A stretch of DNA of 64,000 nt from JAEUOS01 sp040382235 (GCA_040382235.1 JBEIFV010000002.1:1-64000), one strand, 5' to 3'; positions 51,723 to 61,246 are shown, counted from the first letter of the stretch. The notes: generated by a model not told the origin, from the sequence alone. Numbers and translations are program-made.

Positions 51723-53744
51723 TTAGTCGATATCGATCGCCGGTCCGTAAGCCTCGTCGGCGACGATCTTCCAGCGGCCAAAAAAACTGCCGACGACGGT
51801 AGCGACAATGCCGGCATTGATCACCAGCACCCAGGGCAACTGCCAATCGCCGTCAAAGGCGCCAAACAGTGTCGCGCGGAAGGCTCGCACCACCCAGGTA
51901 AAGGGCAGGTAGGGGGAGATTTTCTGGAAGAACTCGTTGGTCAGCTCGATCGGAATCAGGGCACCCGCCGAGGACAACTGCAGGATCAGGAGCAGCATCG
52001 CCAGCACCTTGCCGATGTCACCCAGCAACTTGACCATGGTGAACACGATCGCCAGGAACGACAGCGAGGCAATCGCCAGGGTCAGCATGAAGGTGGCCAG
52101 ATTCGGCACCCGCACGTCAAACACCAGCACCATCATGGTGAGCATCACCAGAGCCTGTCCCAGCACCAGGAACGCCGGCACCGCGAGCTTGCCCAGCCAG
52201 CGCGCCGGCAACGAGGCATCGGCCACCGCCGCCGGCAAGCGACGCACATGAAACAGGAAGCAGGTCATCAGCGCCCCCACCCACAGGGCCATCGGCACGA
52301 AGTTGGGCGCAAGTCCGGTGCCGTTGTTGGGTACCGGCGCCACCACTTCGAGCACCGACTCGGTGGACGCGGCCAGCCCCGGCGGACTGCCGTCGAGCGT
52401 CGGCGTCTCCGCCGGCAGCGAGGTGGCGAGCAACTGCATGCCGCTGGCCAGGCGCGTGGCGCCCTCGTCAAGGCGCGCCAGCGCCGTGCCCAGCGTGATG
52501 ACGCCCTCGTCAACCTGTTTCGTGCCGCCCTGCAGGATCTGGGCTGCGCGGGCCGTTTCTTTGAGGCCGCTGGCGAATTCGTCGAGGCGGCGTTCCTCCG
52601 GCAAGGCAGCGGTCAGGCCGCCCAGGCCGCTGCCGAGCGCGGTGACGCCGGCGGCTAAGCGATAGACGCCGGTTTCAAGCTGTTTCGCCCCACCCTGCAA
52701 CTTTTCCTGCTGGGCCGCGGCCTGGCGCAGGCCCTCGTTCAACTGCACGGCACCGGATTCAAGCCGTTCGGCACCGCGCGCGAGTTCGGCGCCGACGAAA
52801 AACGAGTCTTCGCTGCGCCCCTTGAATTCACCCAGGCCGGCCGCCAGCCGGCCCGCACCTTCCTGCAATTGCCCGAGCGCGTCGGCCAGCACCGCCTCAC
52901 CGGTGGAAAGGCTGGTGGCCCCGCCGCGCAGCGCACGCAGTTCACCCTCCGCCGGCAGGCGTGCCTGCAACTGCCGCAGCGCGCCGGCGGTGCGGCGAAA
53001 ACCGTCGGCCAGCGGCACGCCGGCTTCGGCCAGTTGTGTGGCGCCAGCGCCAAGCTGATTGGCGCCAACCGCAGTGGAGTGGGTGCCGGCAGCAAGCTTG
53101 GCGCTGCCTTTTTGCGACTGGCGCACACCCTCGGCGAGTTGCTCGCTGCCCTCCTTCAGGCGCGCAACGTTGTTGCGCAGCGATTGCAGGGTGCGGGCCG
53201 AGCCCGCGCTTGAATCCAGCACCAGCGACCAGCGCTTTTCGTTCAGGGTTTCATTGACCTGGTGCGCCACTTCCGGGGCGAAGCGCCGCGCAATGCCCGC
53301 GCCGGTGTAGCTGTTGCCTTCCGAGGTATAGACGATCAGCCGCCCACGCTGCACCTCGGCGCCAGGTGTCGCCAGACTGCTGAAATCGGCCGGCACGATC
53401 AGGGCGAAGATCGCCTCGCGCCGGCGCACCGCCTCGCGTGCGGCGTCGGCAGTGGGATAGCGCTTGTAGGTGAACTCCTTCTTTGCCTCCAGCGCGCTCA
53501 GAAGGTCGCGACCGACGTTCACACTGATGCCGCGATAGATCAACCCCGCATCTTCGCTCACCAGGCCTACCGGCAGTGCCTGCGTATAGGCATTCGGATC
53601 CCACACGCTCGACAGGTAGATCAGCGCGTACAGCGCCGGCAGCATCAGCACCCCCAGCGCCGACAAACGCAGCCGCGCATGGCGCCGCATGAGGCCCCAC
53701 TCGACTCGCACCACGCGGGTGATCTGGTTGATGGTCGGGCTCAC
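51723..53744 (-). CDS. YhgE/Pip-type membrane protein (ABC-2 permease-like)
   Basis: 673 residues from a GTG at 53744; upstream in-frame starts would add residues unlike the family. One membrane segment near the N-terminus (LSALGVLMLPALYALIYL), a long periplasmic part built of heptad-like Gly/Ala/Leu repeats (LAAG, LxxGxxxL units, about 180-470), then five C-terminal membrane segments. This is the layout of YhgE/Pip proteins, named for the phage infection protein of Lactococcus and related to ABC-2 and type VII accessory permeases. The role here is unknown; transport or envelope function is likely. Confidence 0.85.
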   Translation of the reverse strand: MSPTINQITRVVRVEWGLMRRHARLRLSALGVLMLPALYALIYLSSVWDPNAYTQALPVGLVSEDAGLIYRGISVNVGRDLLSALEAKKEFTYKRYPTADAAREAVRRREAIFALIVPADFSSLATPGAEVQRGRLIVYTSEGNSYTGAGIARRFAPEVAHQVNETLNEKRWSLVLDSSAGSARTLQSLRNNVARLKEGSEQLAEGVRQSQKGSAKLAAGTHSTAVGANQLGAGATQLAEAGVPLADGFRRTAGALRQLQARLPAEGELRALRGGATSLSTGEAVLADALGQLQEGAGRLAAGLGEFKGRSEDSFFVGAELARGAERLESGAVQLNEGLRQAAAQQEKLQGGAKQLETGVYRLAAGVTALGSGLGGLTAALPEERRLDEFASGLKETARAAQILQGGTKQVDEGVITLGTALARLDEGATRLASGMQLLATSLPAETPTLDGSPPGLAASTESVLEVVAPVPNNGTGLAPNFVPMALWVGALMTCFLFHVRRLPAAVADASLPARWLGKLAVPAFLVLGQALVMLTMMVLVFDVRVPNLATFMLTLAIASLSFLAIVFTMVKLLGDIGKVLAMLLLILQLSSAGALIPIELTNEFFQKISPYLPFTWVVRAFRATLFGAFDGDWQLPWVLVINAGIVATVVGSFFGRWKIVADEAYGPAIDID

Positions 53745-54002
53745 GGATGGCGATGTTTCGCTTGAATGGCCTCGGAAGAACGCATTATCGGCCAGCCGCG
53801 CACTTGCCCTGCAAAGCGCCAAGCCTTGCACACACTCAAGCAATATCCGTGCGCGGCGCGCCGGTGCCTGGGCGCCGATGCTCGATGAACAAATCCTTGG
53901 AGGCCGCGAAGCTCCTTAGCGGGGTAAAAGCATGTCGCGTACGACGTGCAGCGGCATTGAGTCTCCCGGGTTCCGGGGCATGCCCCGGTGCGCAAACCCT
54001 GT

Positions 54003-55127
54003 CTAGCGCTCGCTGGCGGTGAAGCGCGCGAGAATCGCGGCAAAACGCTTGGGCCACAGGGTCAGCCCGGTTTCTTCGCGTTCGAATACGCTTTTCATGA
54101 ACGCCAGCGACAGTTCGCGCGTGGCATTCTTGACCTGCGGATTGAGCGTGACGCCACCGGAGCCACCACGGTCGGTGAACATGCTGTGCGAGCCGCCTTC
54201 GAACACCGCCAACAACTTGCGTGCGCCACTGATCGCCTCATAGACCGCGACCCGGTCTTCGGCGCCGGAATAAAAGCCGGGAATGCGGATCACGTCTTCG
54301 GTGGCGGTGATGTGCAGGGTCGGCACGCGGATGGCCGAGAGAATCTTGGCAGGGTCGGACTCGCCATAGAACGGCGGTGCCGACAAGATGATGGCGGCCT
54401 TGAGACGCGCATCGGCAAGCTCGATAACGCGCCCGTTGCGCTCGACGCGCGCGCCCACGGCCAACAGCATGGTGTTGGCGCCGTACGAATGACCGGCCGC
54501 GACAATGCGAGCGGCATCGATTCTCACGCCCAACGCGCCGTTGCCAAGCACCTGGTCGAGCGCAAACCTGAGGTCACCCACGCGCGCGATGGCTTCGTCT
54601 TCCTGCGCCGCATTTTGCAGGCGGCCGACCAGCCCCAACATGCTGCCGGCCCATAGCGAGCGATCGCTGCCGACATGCTGCAGGTGCAGGCTGGCATAGC
54701 CCTGGCTTGCAAAATAGCGGCCCAGATAGCTGTAGCCGCGGCGCGAGCCGCCAATGCCGTGCGAAAACACCACCAGCGGCAACGCGCGGTCGGCGTCATG
54801 TCCCGGCGGCAGGTACAGCCGCACCGGTACCGCGCGTTGTCTCGCTTTGTCGAACCAGTCAAGATCCTGGGTGACGACCTCGACGGATTCGCCGGCAATC
54901 GGCGGCGCGGCGCCTGCGGGCAGCACCACAGCCGGCGCCGCAAGCGGCGGTTCGCCAGGCCGGGCGTCGGCGCGCACCGCGGATTGCCACAACAGGCCAA
55001 GCATCACGCCGGCCACGGCCAGGCCACGCCACTTGACGCAACTACCCAAGCCTGAACCTCGGGCGACTTCGGTGAACTGCGGCGCCGCAGGAACAAACAT
55101 GGTCAAGAGTCGGTTGAGCGGTTTCAT
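54003..55127 (-). CDS. Secreted alpha/beta hydrolase (PAF-acetylhydrolase/dienelactone-hydrolase-like)
   Basis: 374 residues. N-terminal membrane/signal segment (WRGLAVAGVMLGLLWQSAVRA, about 33-53 in part). Catalytic elements: oxyanion HGIGGSRRGY (about 124), nucleophile GHSYGANT (about 213-220), Asp in TATEDVIRIPG (about 275) and His in EGGSHSMFTD (about 312). It hydrolyses an ester of unknown identity. Single gene. Confidence 0.88.
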   Translation of the reverse strand: MKPLNRLLTMFVPAAPQFTEVARGSGLGSCVKWRGLAVAGVMLGLLWQSAVRADARPGEPPLAAPAVVLPAGAAPPIAGESVEVVTQDLDWFDKARQRAVPVRLYLPPGHDADRALPLVVFSHGIGGSRRGYSYLGRYFASQGYASLHLQHVGSDRSLWAGSMLGLVGRLQNAAQEDEAIARVGDLRFALDQVLGNGALGVRIDAARIVAAGHSYGANTMLLAVGARVERNGRVIELADARLKAAIILSAPPFYGESDPAKILSAIRVPTLHITATEDVIRIPGFYSGAEDRVAVYEAISGARKLLAVFEGGSHSMFTDRGGSGGVTLNPQVKNATRELSLAFMKSVFEREETGLTLWPKRFAAILARFTASER

Positions 55128-55280
55128 GGGGGATCTGGCTGGGCGGTGTGCGGCTGGAGGCGGATCATCTCAGACATCCGCCCAGGCTGTTGGTTCGGGC
55201 GATTCCGGTTTTTCCTGCGGCGCGCCATGCGGGCTGGCTTGCGATCCGACCACCGACACAACATGACGGCCCGGCACCGC

Positions 55281-55691
55281 TCAAAACCAGTGCTGACGAC
55301 CGGCGATAAACAGCGCCGTCAAGGCAATCACAGCCGAAACAAACAGCTTGATGCCGACCAGTTTGAACAATTCGCCCAGAATCCGGCTAAAAGTCGAAAT
55401 GAAGCCGATGCGAAACGATTGGCCGATCAGGCTGCGCACTGCAGCACCAGTGCTGCCAGGCGCACTTTCGGCACGGTGCGCACGGATGAACTTGAAAAAC
55501 TCGGCTCCAATCGCCGCCAGGCCGCAGCCGGTCAGGAACCCGTAGAACAGGGACTCCCAAAACTGGCCCAGCCAGAGGTAGAACAGGCCGGCACCTATTG
55601 CCGATGCGCCCAGCAAGAGCAGCGCATCACGCACCCCGGGCTTGTGGCCTGGCTGCCAGCCCTGATCTTCGTCAGGCACGGGCTTGCGCAA
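55281..55691 (-). CDS. Small membrane protein of unknown function
   Basis: 136 residues, with hydrophobic segments at about 22-42, 47-63 and 115-130. No family recognised. The only start is a TTG directly after an in-frame TGA, without a clear ribosome site. The coding character is good (clean membrane segments separated by basic loops). It lies between the hydrolase gene and a Bug receptor gene on the same strand. Confidence 0.6.
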   Translation of the reverse strand: MRKPVPDEDQGWQPGHKPGVRDALLLLGASAIGAGLFYLWLGQFWESLFYGFLTGCGLAAIGAEFFKFIRAHRAESAPGSTGAAVRSLIGQSFRIGFISTFSRILGELFKLVGIKLFVSAVIALTALFIAGRQHWF

Positions 55692-55730
55692 TCATGCGGC
55701 GTTTAACAGTCGATTGGCGTACAAAACTCA

Positions 55731-56705
55731 TCATTCGACCTTGATGCCGGCCGCACGGATCACCTCACCCCAGCGCTGGTGTTCACTCCGGATGTAAGCG
55801 CTGAACTCTTCGGGCGAAGCGCTGGTGCTGATGGTGGCGCCGATAGCGGTGAAGCGGTCGACCGCCTCCTTGCCTTGCATGCCCTTGACCAGCGCCTCAT
55901 GCATTCTCCTGACCATCTCGGGCGGCAGGCCGGCGGGGCCGCCCAGGCCAAACCACGGCGCCACGATCACACCGGGAAAGCCGGACTCGGCCGCGGTGGG
56001 CACATCGGGCAGCTGCGGCGCGCGGTTGGCTGTGAGCACCGCGATCGGCTTGATCTTGCCCGCCTTCACCTGCGGCAGCGCCACCACCAGCGAACTCTGG
56101 AAATCGAGCAGGGTCGAGCCGCCGATCAAGTCCTGGATCTGCTGTGTGGCGCCCTTGAAGGGCACATGCAGCAGCTTGAAATTTCCGGCCTTCTGCAGCA
56201 TCTCGGCGCCCAGATGCGGAATGGTGGCCACCCCCGGCGTGCCGAAAGCCAGCTTGCCCGGGTTGGCCTGCGCATAGGCGACCAACTCCTTGAGGTTGTT
56301 GGCCGGCAGGATCGGGTTGGCGACGATCAGCGGCGTCATCGATACCAGATTGGTGATCGGAGAGAAATCCTTGAACGGATCGAAGGGTGCATTGCCCAGA
56401 TGCGGCGCGATCGAGAGCGTGATCGCAGTGAGGCCAATGGTGTAGCCGTCCGGGGCGGACTTGGCCAACACCTCAAGACCTACCGTGCCGTTGCCGCCGG
56501 CGCGGTTTTCCACCACCACCGGCTGACCCAGTGCCGCGCGCAGGATGTTGGCCGCCTCGCGCCCGACCAGGTCGGTGGGGCCGCCGGCGGGGAAGGGGAC
56601 AATCAGCCTGATGGGTTTGTTGGGCCAGGGCTGGGCCTGGACGACTCCGCAAACAAGGGCGCAGGGGACCAACAAGGCCATGCGAAGAAAAGCGAACCAA
56701 GCCAT
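55731..56705 (-). CDS. Bug/TctC family solute-binding receptor
   Basis: 324 residues. Signal peptide ALLVPCALVCGVVQA, then PWPNKPIRLIVPFPAGGPTD, VVVENRAGGNGTVG, KLLHVPFKGATQ and LPDVPTAAESGF. ATG at 56705 with GGGAG somewhat far upstream; ATG at 56681 is the alternative. Stands apart from any obvious partner enzyme. Ligand unknown. Confidence 0.9.
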   Translation of the reverse strand: MAWFAFLRMALLVPCALVCGVVQAQPWPNKPIRLIVPFPAGGPTDLVGREAANILRAALGQPVVVENRAGGNGTVGLEVLAKSAPDGYTIGLTAITLSIAPHLGNAPFDPFKDFSPITNLVSMTPLIVANPILPANNLKELVAYAQANPGKLAFGTPGVATIPHLGAEMLQKAGNFKLLHVPFKGATQQIQDLIGGSTLLDFQSSLVVALPQVKAGKIKPIAVLTANRAPQLPDVPTAAESGFPGVIVAPWFGLGGPAGLPPEMVRRMHEALVKGMQGKEAVDRFTAIGATISTSASPEEFSAYIRSEHQRWGEVIRAAGIKVE

Positions 56706-56824
56706 GAACACGAAACATCTCCCGGAGTTGCAGTATTGAAGCGTTGCCGGCGAATGAAAGTTCGAACCTTGCGCTTCGAACCCCGATGATTGGAAAACTT
56801 CACCGCCAGCCCCATAATAGACGC

Positions 56825-57373
56825 ATGAGACAGATTGGACAAAAGGCTCCCGCGCAGCCCGCGCTGGTCCCGGATGGCGCCAATTTCCTTCTTGCAAGGA
56901 CTCATCAGCTTACCGGTCAGGCCCTGGCGGCGCTATCCACCACCGGTGTCGCCAAAGGCATTTATCGGTTCTCTTCTCATGAAGAGATGAACCGCCACAG
57001 TGAACACGCGCTATCCATCGTGATCGCCGCCAATCTCAGGCGGCGGGAGCATTCGCAGCGCTGGATAAAATGGCCGAACCGGAGAGCAAAACCGCCCGAC
57101 CGGCAAGCGTCGATGACCTCAAGCTCCTGTTACGGTCATTTCGCGATCACGGTGTCGAATACCTTCTCATCGGCGGCTACGCCTTGTACGCACTGGGTTA
57201 TCGGCGCGGTACAACAGCTATCGACGTCATCCTTTGCCCCACGTTTGAACAAGGAACGCGGGCCCGCCAGGCGCTGCTCGTGTTGCCGGACAAAGTGGCA
57301 GAAGAGTTGTTGCCTGAATGGTTCACTGAAGGCGAGACCATCCGGATCGCTGATGAATTTGTGGTCGATCTGA
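56825..57373 (+). CDS. Uncertain small gene ahead of the nucleotidyltransferase, 3' end probably frameshifted
   Basis: The first 75 or so residues read like a real protein: GANFLLARTHQLTGQALAAL then KGIYRFSSHEEMNRHSEHAL and IVIAANLRRRE. After about 57060 the frame is only a shadow of the nucleotidyltransferase gene, so the true gene probably ended near 57070 and has lost its stop or been shifted. No ribosome site is seen before the ATG. The pairing of a short HEEMNRH-containing protein with a nucleotidyltransferase suggests a two-gene module. Function unknown. Confidence 0.4.
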   Translation: MRQIGQKAPAQPALVPDGANFLLARTHQLTGQALAALSTTGVAKGIYRFSSHEEMNRHSEHALSIVIAANLRRREHSQRWIKWPNRRAKPPDRQASMTSSSCYGHFAITVSNTFSSAATPCTHWVIGAVQQLSTSSFAPRLNKERGPARRCSCCRTKWQKSCCLNGSLKARPSGSLMNLWSI

Positions 57374-57618
57374 TGTTCCGCGCCTGCGGGCAGACCTGCG
57401 ATTCGTTGCTGCCACATGCCGTTACCGTCGATTTCGAGGGCGTCCCCATCAGGACATTGGACCTTGAAGGCATGCTCAAGACCAAGCAAACGACACGCGA
57501 CAAGGACAGTCTCGACCGAATCGTGCTCGAACGTGCTCTTGACGAACTGAAGAAGAAGCAAGTCTACATTTCAGGCAGAAGCAGCCTTTGCACGGACAAG
57601 TGTTTCCAGATCCGATGA
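57070..57618 (+). CDS. MNT/AbiEii-like nucleotidyltransferase-fold protein
   Basis: 182 residues. The opening EYLLIGGYALYALGYRRGTT with AIDVIL is the Gly-Gly and acidic motif region of minimal nucleotidyltransferases such as AbiEii or MNT toxin/antitoxin components. The expected D-x-D is reduced to AIDVI, with one Asp. The downstream DLMFRACG may give a further Asp. Activity is uncertain. The stop overlaps the start of the DJ-1/PfpI gene (ATGA). Confidence 0.72.
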   Translation: MAEPESKTARPASVDDLKLLLRSFRDHGVEYLLIGGYALYALGYRRGTTAIDVILCPTFEQGTRARQALLVLPDKVAEELLPEWFTEGETIRIADEFVVDLMFRACGQTCDSLLPHAVTVDFEGVPIRTLDLEGMLKTKQTTRDKDSLDRIVLERALDELKKKQVYISGRSSLCTDKCFQIR

Positions 57619-58274
57619 TCATCGCCATCCTTCTCTATCCTGGTCTGACCGCGCTTGATGCCATCGGGCCCTACGAGGTGTTGAACAGCGCCGACGGCTT
57701 CGATATTCGTTTCGTGTGGAAGAGGGCCGGGCCAGTAGTCACCGATCACGGCAGCTTCACGCTGGGCGCGACGCATTCGTTCGCCGACGTCGGCTCGGCC
57801 GAGGTGCTGATCGTGCCGGGTTCGTCGGCCAACACCGGACATGCGATGAAGGATCCGGAACTGCAAGCCTTTGTCAGGCAGGTGCATGGGCACTCGCGCT
57901 TCACCACCTCGGTGTGCTCCGGCGCGCTGGTGCTGGCCGCAGCCGGCATCCTCAAGGGCCATCCGGCGACCACCCATTGGGCGGTGATGGGCGCGCTCGC
58001 GAAGTACGGTGCCCAAGCGCAGCCGAATGATCGCGTGGTGCGCGCAGGCAAGATCATCACCGCGGCCGGCGTCTCGGCGGGAATCGACATGGGATTGACA
58101 CTGTTGGCCGAACTCAAGGGCGAGCAGGTGGCAAAAGCGGTACAGCTGGCAATCGAGTACGACCCGCGCCCGTTGTTCGATGCGGGGCACATGAGCCGGG
58201 CCGACGAAGCCACCGTCGCCCTGGCGTCGGCCAGCCTGGCCGAGCGCGCCAAAGTGCCGCGCGCGTGGGAGTGA
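57615..58274 (+). CDS. DJ-1/PfpI family protein (isonitrile-hydratase-like)
   Basis: 219 residues from the ATG overlapping the preceding stop. The nucleophile elbow is TSVCSGALVLAAAG with the reactive Cys (about 104), preceded by VLIVPGSS. Relatives include isonitrile hydratase, glyoxalase III and transcriptional activator N-domains. No helix-turn-helix domain follows. The substrate is unknown. It is probably co-translated with the nucleotidyltransferase gene. Confidence 0.9.
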   Translation: MIIAILLYPGLTALDAIGPYEVLNSADGFDIRFVWKRAGPVVTDHGSFTLGATHSFADVGSAEVLIVPGSSANTGHAMKDPELQAFVRQVHGHSRFTTSVCSGALVLAAAGILKGHPATTHWAVMGALAKYGAQAQPNDRVVRAGKIITAAGVSAGIDMGLTLLAELKGEQVAKAVQLAIEYDPRPLFDAGHMSRADEATVALASASLAERAKVPRAWE

Positions 58275-58332
58275 ACACGTAGCGCGCCGGCTCCTGGAAA
58301 AGACCATCCAGAACATCCACAAGGAAACCAGC

Positions 58333-59058
58333 ATGCGCTACCAGCTTTACTACTGGCCAACAATTCAGGGTCGCGGCGAATTCGTGCGCCTGGCGCTGGA
58401 AGCCGCAGGCGCCGCCTACGATGACGTCGCGCGCCTGCCGGCCGCGCGCGGCGGCGGCGTTGCGGCGATGATGAAGCTGATGCAGGGCGACGCGCCGCGG
58501 CCGCCGTTCGCCCCGCCGTTCCTGAAGGCCGGTGACGAGTTGATCGCGCAGACCGCCAACATCCTTGCCTGGCTGGGTCCGCGCCTCAAACTCGCGCCGG
58601 CGGATGAAGCCGGCCGGCGCTGGGCGCATCAGTTGCAGTTGACGGTGGCTGACTTCGTCGATGAGATCCACGACACACATCACCCGATCGCCAGCCATCT
58701 TTACTACGAGGATCAGAAGCGCGAGGCTGCGAAATACGCGGCCGCCTTCATCGAATATCGCTTGCCGAAATACCTGGGCTATTTCGAGCGTGTGCTGGAA
58801 CGCAACCCGGCCGGGTCACCACACATGATCGGCGCGGGCTTGACCCATATCGACTTGTCGATGTTTCAGTTGGTCGCCGGCTTGCGCTCTGCGTTCCCGC
58901 GCGCGATGGCGCGCGTCGAGCCTGCCTGTCCGCGCCTGTTGGCGCTGCATGCAGCGGTGGCGAAGCGGCCGCGCATCGCGCGCTATCTGGCTTCTGAACG
59001 GCGCATCGCGTTCAACCGGATGGGTATCTTTCGCCACTACCCCGAGCTCGACGCCTGA
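58333..59058 (+). CDS. Glutathione S-transferase-like protein
   Basis: 241 residues. N-terminal thioredoxin-like start YQLYYWPTIQGRGEFVRLAL, typical of sigma/mu-like GSTs with the catalytic Tyr, and the glutathione-contact region AQTANILAWLG. A helical C-terminal domain follows (THIDLSMFQLVAGL). AAGGA precedes the ATG. It would conjugate or reduce electrophiles. Directly followed by a second, unrelated GST. Confidence 0.9.
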   Translation: MRYQLYYWPTIQGRGEFVRLALEAAGAAYDDVARLPAARGGGVAAMMKLMQGDAPRPPFAPPFLKAGDELIAQTANILAWLGPRLKLAPADEAGRRWAHQLQLTVADFVDEIHDTHHPIASHLYYEDQKREAAKYAAAFIEYRLPKYLGYFERVLERNPAGSPHMIGAGLTHIDLSMFQLVAGLRSAFPRAMARVEPACPRLLALHAAVAKRPRIARYLASERRIAFNRMGIFRHYPELDA

Positions 59059-59110
59059 TCCATCCGCCTTGTGGCAGACTCGCGCTCTTCCTCCAAGCAG
59101 GCAAACCATC

Positions 59111-59731
59111 ATGTTGAAAATCTGGGGCCGAACCAGTTCGGTGAATGTGCAAAAGGTGATGTGGACGGTGGCCGAACTGGGTCTCGCGCATGAACGCATC
59201 GATGCCGGCCTGCACTATGGCGGCGTCAACGAGCCCTGGTATCGCGCGATGAATCCGAATGGCCGGGTGCCGGTGATCGACGACGACGGCTTCGTGCTCT
59301 ACGAATCGAACGCCATCGTGCGCTACCTCGCAGCCAGGCACGGCGCCGGCTCCCTGTGGCATGGCGATCTCAAGGTGCGCGCCGACGGTGATCGCTGGAT
59401 GGACTGGGCTACCTCGACGGTGGCACCGCCGATGACGCCACTGTTCTGGGGCCTGATCCGCACCCCGCCCGAGAAGCGCAACCCCGAGGCGATCGAAGCC
59501 GAGCGCCTGAAGACCCTGGAGGTGATGAAGATCCTCGACGCGCGCCTGGCGGATCGACCCTACGTGGCCGGCGACAGTTTCAGCATGGGCGACATCCCGG
59601 TCGGCTGCTTCGCCTATCGCTGGTTCGCGCTGCCGGTCGCACATGGCGAGCATCCGCACCTGAAACGCTGGTATGCGCGATTGCAGGAGCGGCCGGCTTT
59701 CCGCGCCAATGTGATGTTGCCGCTGGTCTGA
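59111..59731 (+). CDS. Glutathione S-transferase
   Basis: 206 residues. N-terminal domain with the Ser/Asn-type active site (WGRTSSVNVQKVMW, about 4-17), cis-Pro in GRVPVIDDDG and ESNAIVRYLAARHG. The C-terminal domain has SMGDIPVGC, the N-cap box of GSTs. Different class from its neighbour. ATG at 59111; no strong ribosome site. Confidence 0.93.
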   Translation: MLKIWGRTSSVNVQKVMWTVAELGLAHERIDAGLHYGGVNEPWYRAMNPNGRVPVIDDDGFVLYESNAIVRYLAARHGAGSLWHGDLKVRADGDRWMDWATSTVAPPMTPLFWGLIRTPPEKRNPEAIEAERLKTLEVMKILDARLADRPYVAGDSFSMGDIPVGCFAYRWFALPVAHGEHPHLKRWYARLQERPAFRANVMLPLV

Positions 59732-59776
59732 ATGTGCGCAGCCCGGCGCACCGGCCAAGCATACGGCGCCGGCAGA

Positions 59777-60205
59777 CTATTGCGCCGAAGGCGGAAAGCG
59801 ACGATACCAAAGGGCATAGGCCCAGCAGCCCGCGCAGAAGGAAAAGGCCCACTCAAGAAACGAGAAGACCACCAGTATTGCAGTCGGCAGTTTCCAAAGC
59901 GGATTGCCAAGCGCGAACAGGATCAAGGCAATCGTGCCTGCGAGGAACAGGATCTTGGCGGCAAACATCTTGGCGCCTACATTTTCCTTCTTGCCGCCCA
60001 GCTCGCGTGCCACCAAAAGGTTTGACCACAAACCGTGAACCGGGCATCGATGGTGGCCGACAAAACCGCGGACCGCGCCCAGCACGGCAGGGACGAGGAG
60101 GAAATAAGGGGATACGAGCAGGGCCAGCAAACAGCAGGCAAACGTAAACAGCGCATCTGCGCGGACGGCGTTTGACCAAACCTGCGGCAAGTCGAAGCGA
60201 AGCAT
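59777..60205 (-). CDS. DUF4395 membrane protein
   Basis: 142 residues with four hydrophobic segments. Contains GFVGHHRCPVHGLW and the C-terminal FSFCAGCWAYALWYR with a C-x2-C pair, as in DUF4395 proteins, which are often linked to thiol or sulfur metabolism. The role is unknown. Convergent with the GST genes. Confidence 0.85.
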   Translation of the reverse strand: MLRFDLPQVWSNAVRADALFTFACCLLALLVSPYFLLVPAVLGAVRGFVGHHRCPVHGLWSNLLVARELGGKKENVGAKMFAAKILFLAGTIALILFALGNPLWKLPTAILVVFSFLEWAFSFCAGCWAYALWYRRFPPSAQ

Positions 60206-60253
60206 GGCGATCAGTAGGCTGTAAAGGTCAGCGGAGGTGGAGCGGTCACCCGG

Positions 60254-60363
60254 GGAAACACTGAATAAGTCCGTAGGTTAAGAAAGCCGCTTCTGCAACC
60301 AGTTGAACTGAAATGGGCTTCCGTTCGATAGTCCGCATTGCATGGACTGGTTCAGCGTTATCC
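60254..60363. mobile_element. MITE-like inverted-repeat element, copy 2
   Basis: About 110 bp. Left end GGAAACACTGAATAAGTCC. The right end, inverted, is GGATAACGCTGAACCAGTCC. This right end agrees with the left end of copy 1 (31153) at 18 of 20 bases. The inner block CGTTCGATAGTCCGCA is shared and the orientation is opposite. No coding capacity. It sits upstream of the PhyH gene and may contribute to its leader. Confidence 0.7.
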
Positions 60364-60487
60364 TAGTTTATCGGGTTTGCCGCAAGTTTCTTGGCCAATC
60401 GGCTGGCGGCCGGCCCGCGTTGTTCGCGCCTGCAGGTCCGGTCGCGCTAAGATGTTCGCTGTTCATCGGCCAAAGCGGGAGACACCC

Positions 60488-61246
60488 ATGCTGACCCAGG
60501 CTCAAATCGCGCAGTATCACGAAGACGGTTATGTCGTCCCTGATTTCCAGATGTCGCCTGAGGTGCTCGAATCGATCAAGGCGCGCCACACGGCCCTGCT
60601 TGCGGGCCACCCGGAATTTCGTGACTATTGTCCGGCGCTGTTCGATCATGATGTCGGCTTTGCCGACTACGGCGCCAACCGCGAAATCCTCGACATGGTC
60701 GAACAGTTGATCGGTGGCGACATCGCGCTGTGGAACATGAGCTTTTTCGCCAAGCCGGCCGGCAACGGCAAGCGCACGCCCTGGCACCAGGATGGCGAGT
60801 ACTGGCCGATCCGGCCGCTGGCCACTTGTACGGCTTGGCTGGCGGTGGATGATTCGACGGTCGAAAACGGTTGCCTGCGGGTGATTCGCGGTTCGCACAA
60901 AGCGCGTGCCTTGAAGCGCCACAACACGGTTGCCGCCGGCGACGTCACACTGACCCAGGAGCTCGACCGCAGCGAGTACGACGAATCGAAAGCGGTCGAT
61001 ATCGTACTCAAGGCCGGGCAGATTTCCTTGCATGATGTATTCCTGCTGCATGGCTCCGAGCCCAATACCTCGCCCAAATCGCGGCGCGGCATGACCATGC
61101 GCTTCATGCCCACTACCAGCGTGTTCGACCGCGACATCGCGCGCGCCAAGGCGCAGAGCATCACCACCACCGACCACTCGAGGCGGCAGATCTTCCTGAT
61201 GCGCGGGGGCGATCGCAGCGGTCGCAACAGCTTCGTCAACGCCTGA
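60488..61246 (+). CDS. Phytanoyl-CoA dioxygenase (PhyH) family protein
   Basis: 252 residues. Fe(II)/2-oxoglutarate oxygenase: H-x-D in TPWHQDGEYWPI (about 97-108), distal His in LHDVFLLHGSEPN (about 180-192), followed by the Arg-rich RRGMTMRFMP. GGGAGA lies six bases before the ATG. Followed after 31 bases by a Bug receptor gene, the same receptor-plus-oxygenase arrangement as at 28162-30227. Confidence 0.92.
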   Translation: MLTQAQIAQYHEDGYVVPDFQMSPEVLESIKARHTALLAGHPEFRDYCPALFDHDVGFADYGANREILDMVEQLIGGDIALWNMSFFAKPAGNGKRTPWHQDGEYWPIRPLATCTAWLAVDDSTVENGCLRVIRGSHKARALKRHNTVAAGDVTLTQELDRSEYDESKAVDIVLKAGQISLHDVFLLHGSEPNTSPKSRRGMTMRFMPTTSVFDRDIARAKAQSITTTDHSRRQIFLMRGGDRSGRNSFVNA

